DNA of 64,000 bases from Castellaniella sp041677825 (lineage in GTDB: Bacteria; Pseudomonadota; Gammaproteobacteria; Burkholderiales; Burkholderiaceae_B), in contig NZ_JBAYPG010000001.1 in assembly GCF_041677825.1 (NCBI RefSeq), positions 124,001 through 188,000 on the forward strand, in the 5' to 3' direction. The notes beneath the pieces are model-generated. The model worked only from the letters and a program-made list of their open reading frames with translations, searched no databases and was not told the DNA's origin. Both the position numbers and the translations under genes were made by a program. Shown here in pieces: positions 59,874 to 64,000 of the stretch; the stretch's first letter is position 1; each line of letters begins with the position of its first letter.

Positions 59874-62483
59874 CTACTTGAGGTCGAGGTCGATATCCCG
59901 GATCTTTTCACTGACCATGGACTGCGCCTGGCTGGCTTCGAGCGCGGCAGCCTCGCGCGCCTTGCTGGCCTTGCGCAAGACCCAGGCAAAGATCAGGACC
60001 AGCAGGACGAGCACCCCGGACAGGAGTTTGACGACATGCTGTTGCCACCATGATTCGGGGCCCGATGCAGGGGCCTGTGGCGTGGCGGCCGCCGTTTTCG
60101 GCGTACCTTCGGCCGGCTGGGGCAGCTTGATGACGGCCCCCGAGCCTGCGGCCTGGGTGCCTGGCGCGCCGGATACCGAATCGATCGTGCTCGCCGAGCC
60201 TGCCGCACCCGGTGCACCCGCTGGTTCTGCCGATTGCGGCACGCTTGCCGGGGCGGTGGCGTCGGCGGGTGCCGCGGCATGCCCGGGGCCCGCTTCGGCC
60301 GAGCGGGCAGACCCGTCCGTGACGGCGGCCCCAGCACTGCGCGCGGCGTCTGTGGCGCCTGCCGACTTGCGGGCATCACCTGTCTTTGCGTCGCCCGCAT
60401 CGGGCCTGGCGAGTCTACCATCCGCCGGCCCCCGGGCGTCCGCAGGGCCGGCATCCACCGCCGAGGCACTGGCCTCGCCGCCATCGACCGCTTCGGCAGC
60501 GCCACTGGCCACCCTGGAACCGCCATCGACCTCTTCGGCAGCGCGTGCGGCAGGGTGGGTCTCCCTGGCCAAAACACCAGCCTCGCTGGCATTGCCAGCC
60601 GCTTCGTCAGCGCCCGCCGTCGTACGCTGCCCTGAGCCGGCGGCGACGCCTTCGGGACCTGCGACGCCCTGCGCTCGCTCGCCAGCCACTGGAGTACCTG
60701 CAGCACCTGAATCCGCCGCGACGCCTTCGGGACCAGCGACACCCTGCGCACGGCCGACGTCCTCTGGGGTGCCTGCGGCGCCTGAACCCGTGGCGACGCT
60801 TTCGGGACTTGCAGCACCCTGCACACGTTCAACGTCCTCTGGGGTGCCTGAGGCGCCTGAATCCGCGGCATCCGCCATGGCGGCGCCTGCCGCTCCGGTG
60901 CCTTCCGTTGGCGCCGCCGTACCTGTGGCATCGGGCATCCCGACGCCAGCCGGGCCAGCCGGGGCGGACTGTTGTGCGGGTTCGTCCGAAGAATCGCCCA
61001 TGACATCAGCGAGGTGCCCCAGAGAACTGCCCAGGCTCTCGACGCCCTGCACAATGGCCGCACGGGCGGCTTCCCCCTGTGCCTTGAGGGCCTGATCCAG
61101 ATGCTTGATGTTGTCTTCGAGCTGGCTGATGCGGGACTTGGTCTCTTCGAGCGCATGCTCACGCGCCGTGGCGGTGTCCGGATCTTCGGCGGCCCTGGTG
61201 GCATCGATGCCTGCCGCCGCGGATGAGGAATCGGCTGCAGACGGGCCCGGGCCAGCAGAGCCGTTGGCTGAATCACCCGATGCAGGGGCAGCCTCGTTCG
61301 TGGCACCATGACCCGATGCCGCAGCCTGGACACCGCCGGCCACCGACGAATCAGGCATCTGGCCTGCCCCCCCCTGCCCGGATGCCACAGCCCCATGCGA
61401 GCGCGCTGCATCAGGCACCGGCCCCGTATCCGACAGGACCGACGGCCTCGAGATCGCGTCTGCGCCCGCCAGGGCGGCCGGACCAATCGAAGCCCCGGAT
61501 GCCGCCGACCCCGACCGGAGCGCGTGGTCGGAATCCGCACTGGCTGCAGGCGCAGCAGGTTCCGTCAGGCGCAAGCGGTCTTGCGTCTCGGGCACGGACA
61601 ACGCCGGAGGCTGCACCGGTGCATTCGATGCGGGCGCTTCGACCGCCTGCGCCTGGCTGGCCATCGCACGGTCGATGGCAGCCATGCTGGGCACCGAATC
61701 TGCCATCGAACCACGCAAGCGCTTGAAGGCTGCGACATGGGCCATGAACTGACGCCGGGCCTCGGCATCGGAAATGGACAGAATTTCCGCCAGATCGGGC
61801 ATCTGCAGCGTAGCGCCTGCACGCACCAGATTGACGTTGTCATGGATGAAGGCGCGCGGGTTCACGCGCTGAAACGCCATCATGAGCTGATAGATGGACG
61901 CGCCTTGCGGGACACGGTAGCGGCTGATCTTGAACAGATTGTCGCCGCGCTTGACGAGTATGGCTTCTGCCGGGGGCTGCGCGTGCGCGGATGACGTGGA
62001 GGCACCACGCGAGCCGGCGCCCAGCCCCGCTGAGGCCCCTTTGCCCGGCGCAGGCGACACCAGAGACACCTGATAGCGCTGCTGGCCACTGGCCGTGGAG
62101 ACATCGAGCAGCAGATCGGCCAGATCGGCCACGAAGGGACGATCGGAGGACACACGCAGCACCCTTCTGTCGCCTCCGGCAGCCGATGGCACCACCGAAA
62201 CCTGCAGGCTGTCGAGTGCCACAGGTGGCGTCAGACCCGCTGCCTGCCATTCGACAGCCGGTGCGGGGCGAGCCGAGAGCGTATCCTGATCGGCCTGTGT
62301 GAGGTCGGACACTGGAATCAGCACCAGGAAAGGTTCGCCCGCAACGGACGCCAGCCGCGCGTGACCGAACGATGCCGCATGCGCTGCCCCGGCCGCCAGA
62401 AGGCTGCTGCCCAGCACGCCAATGGCCAGGCAGCCTGTGGAAAGATGACGAAATCGTGACAGGCGGCGGGCCGTGATGTTCAT
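59874..62483 (-). CDS. fimV: FimV-like peptidoglycan-binding inner-membrane protein
   Basis: In Pseudomonas, FimV organises cell-pole and type IV pilus machinery. The 869-residue protein has a signal peptide ending AHA at 36, a conserved N-terminal FimV domain (ASFGHARLASVAGEPFLVLI), a LysM domain (about 174-228, ILVKRGDNLFKISRYRVPQG) and a short coiled coil (about 438-470). A very long Ala/Gly/Ser-rich region follows with tandem repeats at about 539-613, then one membrane helix (818-836) and only about 30 cytoplasmic residues. The cytoplasmic TPR region of Pseudomonas FimV is missing. It abuts the asd stop with no gap. Confidence 0.9.
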   Translation of the reverse strand: MNITARRLSRFRHLSTGCLAIGVLGSSLLAAGAAHAASFGHARLASVAGEPFLVLIPVSDLTQADQDTLSARPAPAVEWQAAGLTPPVALDSLQVSVVPSAAGGDRRVLRVSSDRPFVADLADLLLDVSTASGQQRYQVSLVSPAPGKGASAGLGAGSRGASTSSAHAQPPAEAILVKRGDNLFKISRYRVPQGASIYQLMMAFQRVNPRAFIHDNVNLVRAGATLQMPDLAEILSISDAEARRQFMAHVAAFKRLRGSMADSVPSMAAIDRAMASQAQAVEAPASNAPVQPPALSVPETQDRLRLTEPAAPAASADSDHALRSGSAASGASIGPAALAGADAISRPSVLSDTGPVPDAARSHGAVASGQGGAGQMPDSSVAGGVQAAASGHGATNEAAPASGDSANGSAGPGPSAADSSSAAAGIDATRAAEDPDTATAREHALEETKSRISQLEDNIKHLDQALKAQGEAARAAIVQGVESLGSSLGHLADVMGDSSDEPAQQSAPAGPAGVGMPDATGTAAPTEGTGAAGAAMADAADSGASGTPEDVERVQGAASPESVATGSGAAGTPEDVGRAQGVAGPEGVAADSGAAGTPVAGERAQGVAGPEGVAAGSGQRTTAGADEAAGNASEAGVLARETHPAARAAEEVDGGSRVASGAAEAVDGGEASASAVDAGPADARGPADGRLARPDAGDAKTGDARKSAGATDAARSAGAAVTDGSARSAEAGPGHAAAPADATAPASVPQSAEPAGAPGAAGSASTIDSVSGAPGTQAAGSGAVIKLPQPAEGTPKTAAATPQAPASGPESWWQQHVVKLLSGVLVLLVLIFAWVLRKASKAREAAALEASQAQSMVSEKIRDIDLDLK
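60645..60869 (-). repeat. three tandem 75-bp repeats within fimV
   Basis: Units begin at 60645, 60720 and 60795, each with GACGC(C/T)TTCGGGAC and each exactly 75 bp, so they add 25 codons per copy without shifting frame. In protein each reads roughly SGAAGTPEDVGRAQGVAGPE plus GVA and variants. The copies differ at many positions, with the middle and third the most alike. The region is periplasmic linker and may vary in copy number between strains. Confidence 0.85.
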
Positions 62484-63611
62484 TCAGAGTTCACCCAGAG
62501 CAATACGCAACATGCGTCGTAGTGGTTCGGCAGCACCCCACAGGAGTTGATCACCTACGGTGAAGGCGCTGAGATACTGCGGCCCCATGGACATCTTGCG
62601 CAAGCGGCCAACGGGAATATCTAGAGTACCAGTGACCGCCACGGGTGTCAGGTCGCGCATGGAGGACTCTTTTTCATTCGGAATCAGCCGGGCCCATTCG
62701 GTGCCGCTGCGCACCGCCCGTTCGATTTCAGCGAGCGGAATGTCTGCGCGCAGCTTGATGGTCAATGCCTGACTGTGGCAGCGCATGGCGCCGATGCGCA
62801 CGCACAGGCCATCGACGGGGATCGGATCACCCCCCCCTGAACCCCGTCCGAGAATCTTGTTGGTTTCGGCACCGCCCTTCCATTCTTCGCGTGAAACACC
62901 GTTGCCCAGATCCTTGTCGATCCAGGGAATCAGGCTGCCCCCCAACGGGACGCCGAAGTGTTCCTGCGGCAGGTCGCCTGCCTGCTGGGCATGCAGCACC
63001 CCACGATCGATTTCCAGTATGGCGGATGCCGGGTCATCGAGCAGCGGGCGCACGGATTGATTGAGCAAGCCAAACTGGACCAGAAGCTCGCGCATGTGGC
63101 GCGCGCCCCCGCCCGAGGCCGCCTGGTAGGTCATGGAACTCAGCCATTCGACCATGTCGGCCTTGAACAGCCCGGCCAGCCCCATCAACATGCAGCTGAC
63201 CGTGCAATTGCCGCCGATGAAGTCGCGCACTCCGCGCTGCATCGCAGCATCGATGACCGGGCGGTTGACCGGGTCGAGCACGATGACCGCATCGTCTTTC
63301 ATGCGCAGCGTACTGGCGGCATCGATCCAGATGCCGCCCCAGCCCGCCGAACGCAGCGCCGGGTAGACCGCCGAGGTGTAATCGCCACCCTGGGTGGACA
63401 GAATGATGGGCAGCTTCTGCAGGGCGGCGATGTCGTGCGCATCCTGCAGCGGGCCCGTGCCGTCGGCCCAGCGCGGTGCCCTGCCGCCGGCGTTGCTGGT
63501 TGAAAAGAATACCGGCTCGAACAGTGAGAAATCATTCTCTTCGCGCATGCGCTGCATGAGCACGGAACCCACCATGCCGCGCCATCCCACCAAACCAACT
63601 GCCTGAACCAT
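62484..63611 (-). CDS. asd: aspartate-semialdehyde dehydrogenase
   Basis: Asd reduces aspartyl phosphate to the semialdehyde, the branch point to lysine/diaminopimelate, threonine and methionine. The 375-residue protein has the NADP-binding start VGLVGWRGMVGSVLMQRM, the catalytic Cys136 in FIGGNCTVSCMLMGL, and RIGAMRCHSQALTIKL with the catalytic histidine. It is the proteobacterial long form. It lies 52 nt after leuB, between leuB and fimV. Confidence 0.98.
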   Translation of the reverse strand: MVQAVGLVGWRGMVGSVLMQRMREENDFSLFEPVFFSTSNAGGRAPRWADGTGPLQDAHDIAALQKLPIILSTQGGDYTSAVYPALRSAGWGGIWIDAASTLRMKDDAVIVLDPVNRPVIDAAMQRGVRDFIGGNCTVSCMLMGLAGLFKADMVEWLSSMTYQAASGGGARHMRELLVQFGLLNQSVRPLLDDPASAILEIDRGVLHAQQAGDLPQEHFGVPLGGSLIPWIDKDLGNGVSREEWKGGAETNKILGRGSGGGDPIPVDGLCVRIGAMRCHSQALTIKLRADIPLAEIERAVRSGTEWARLIPNEKESSMRDLTPVAVTGTLDIPVGRLRKMSMGPQYLSAFTVGDQLLWGAAEPLRRMLRIALGEL

Positions 63612-63663
63612 GAAAATCTGCCCGAAACAAAAAGCGAAACTGCGTTGAACGCACTGAATCCTT

Positions 63664-64000
63664 CTATTTTAATGCTTTCAGCACAGCATCGCCCATTTCG
63701 GTGGTCGACACCCGGATCGTGCCCGGCTCATGGAGGTCTGGCGTGCGCAAACCCTGGGCCAGAACCTGCCCGACCGCCTGCTCGATACGCCGGGCAGCGG
63801 CGGACTGATCGAGCGAATGCCGCAGCATCATGGCCACTGACAGGATCATCGCCAGCGGATTGGCCTCGTTCTTGCCGGCGATGTCGGGGGCCGACCCGTG
63901 ACAGGGCTCGTACAGGCCCTGACGGCTCGCATTCAGTGATGCCGAAGGCAACATGCCAATGGAGCCCGTCAGCATGGCTGCCTCGTCGGACAGGATGTCG
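63664..64000 (-). CDS. leuB: 3-isopropylmalate dehydrogenase, C-terminal part
   Basis: The last 112 codons of LeuB, which oxidatively decarboxylates 3-isopropylmalate in leucine synthesis; the gene continues past the window end. The visible part reads into SDEAAMLTGSIGMLPSASLN, then GLYEPCHGSAPDIAGKNEAN and PLAMILSVAMMLRHSL, the conserved active-site and cofactor-binding region of the family. It ends in KALK. Confidence 0.97.
   Translation of the reverse strand, partial: DILSDEAAMLTGSIGMLPSASLNASRQGLYEPCHGSAPDIAGKNEANPLAMILSVAMMLRHSLDQSAAARRIEQAVGQVLAQGLRTPDLHEPGTIRVSTTEMGDAVLKALK

Noticed and set aside
59060..59989. 309-residue version of TruA
   Set aside because: The extra 41 N-terminal residues are Arg/Ser/Pro-rich, lie within fimV, and the family start is at 59866.
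1..64000. CRISPR arrays, IS elements, prophage, tRNA or rRNA genes
   Set aside because: No regularly spaced repeats, transposase or integrase frames, or cloverleaf-like gaps were seen; almost all sequence is assigned to housekeeping genes.

Overview
The window is GC-rich chromosomal DNA from a betaproteobacterium, most likely the Alcaligenaceae (Bordetella/Achromobacter/Castellaniella-like). Support for this is gene content and order: the run leuB-asd-fimV-truA-trpF, a pyruvate dehydrogenase operon whose E3 carries its own lipoyl domain, ppsA divergent from ppsR, and the rpsB-to-rnhB cluster ending in a TrmH-family methyltransferase. The genus is an inference from gene order. Coding density is very high, with many 1-20 nt gene overlaps. 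I see no rRNA, tRNA, insertion sequence, phage, integron or CRISPR, and no gene-free stretch longer than 300 bases; the longest gap is 246 bases at 35855-36100.

Layout. 0-2 kb: rnfH (cut by the window edge) and ratA, divergent from smpB, then ogt. 2-5.4 kb: ppsA and its regulator ppsR, divergent around a long inverted repeat. 5.4-20.9 kb, minus strand: rpsB-tsf-pyrH-frr-uppS-cdsA-dxr-rseP-bamA-skp-lpxD-fabZ-lpxA-lpxB-rnhB-trmH-like, which joins translation, isoprenoid and phospholipid synthesis, outer-membrane protein assembly and lipid A synthesis. 21-25 kb, plus strand: map-glnD, then dsbB. 25-29.4 kb, minus: folC-dedD-like-cvpA-purF. 29.5-35.9 kb, minus: aceE-aceF-lpdA, ended by a strong hairpin. 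36-41.5 kb, plus: a PAS histidine kinase and FixJ/NarL-type regulator, then folD and an M3 oligopeptidase.

41.5-46.1 kb is a copper-response island. A small copper chaperone and a MerA/RclA-like flavin disulfide reductase are divergent from copA-cueR. Each direction has a 19-bp-spacer, MerR-type promoter with a nearly identical CueR-like box. 46-53 kb, minus: a complete RND tripartite efflux pump whose outer-membrane gene runs directly into pdxJ and a nitroreductase. 53.3-59 kb, minus: two TRAP transporter membrane subunits, trpF and a TrpX-type ABC transporter, coupled by overlapping start and stop codons. 59-64 kb, minus: truA, fimV with an internal 75-bp minisatellite, asd and the end of leuB.

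Most of the window is well-understood housekeeping. The parts most likely to hold undescribed biology are the copper-linked reductase, the trpF/TRAP/ABC arrangement, and three unassigned cis-elements: the ppsA/ppsR inverted repeat, the aceE palindromes and the rpsB leader helix.
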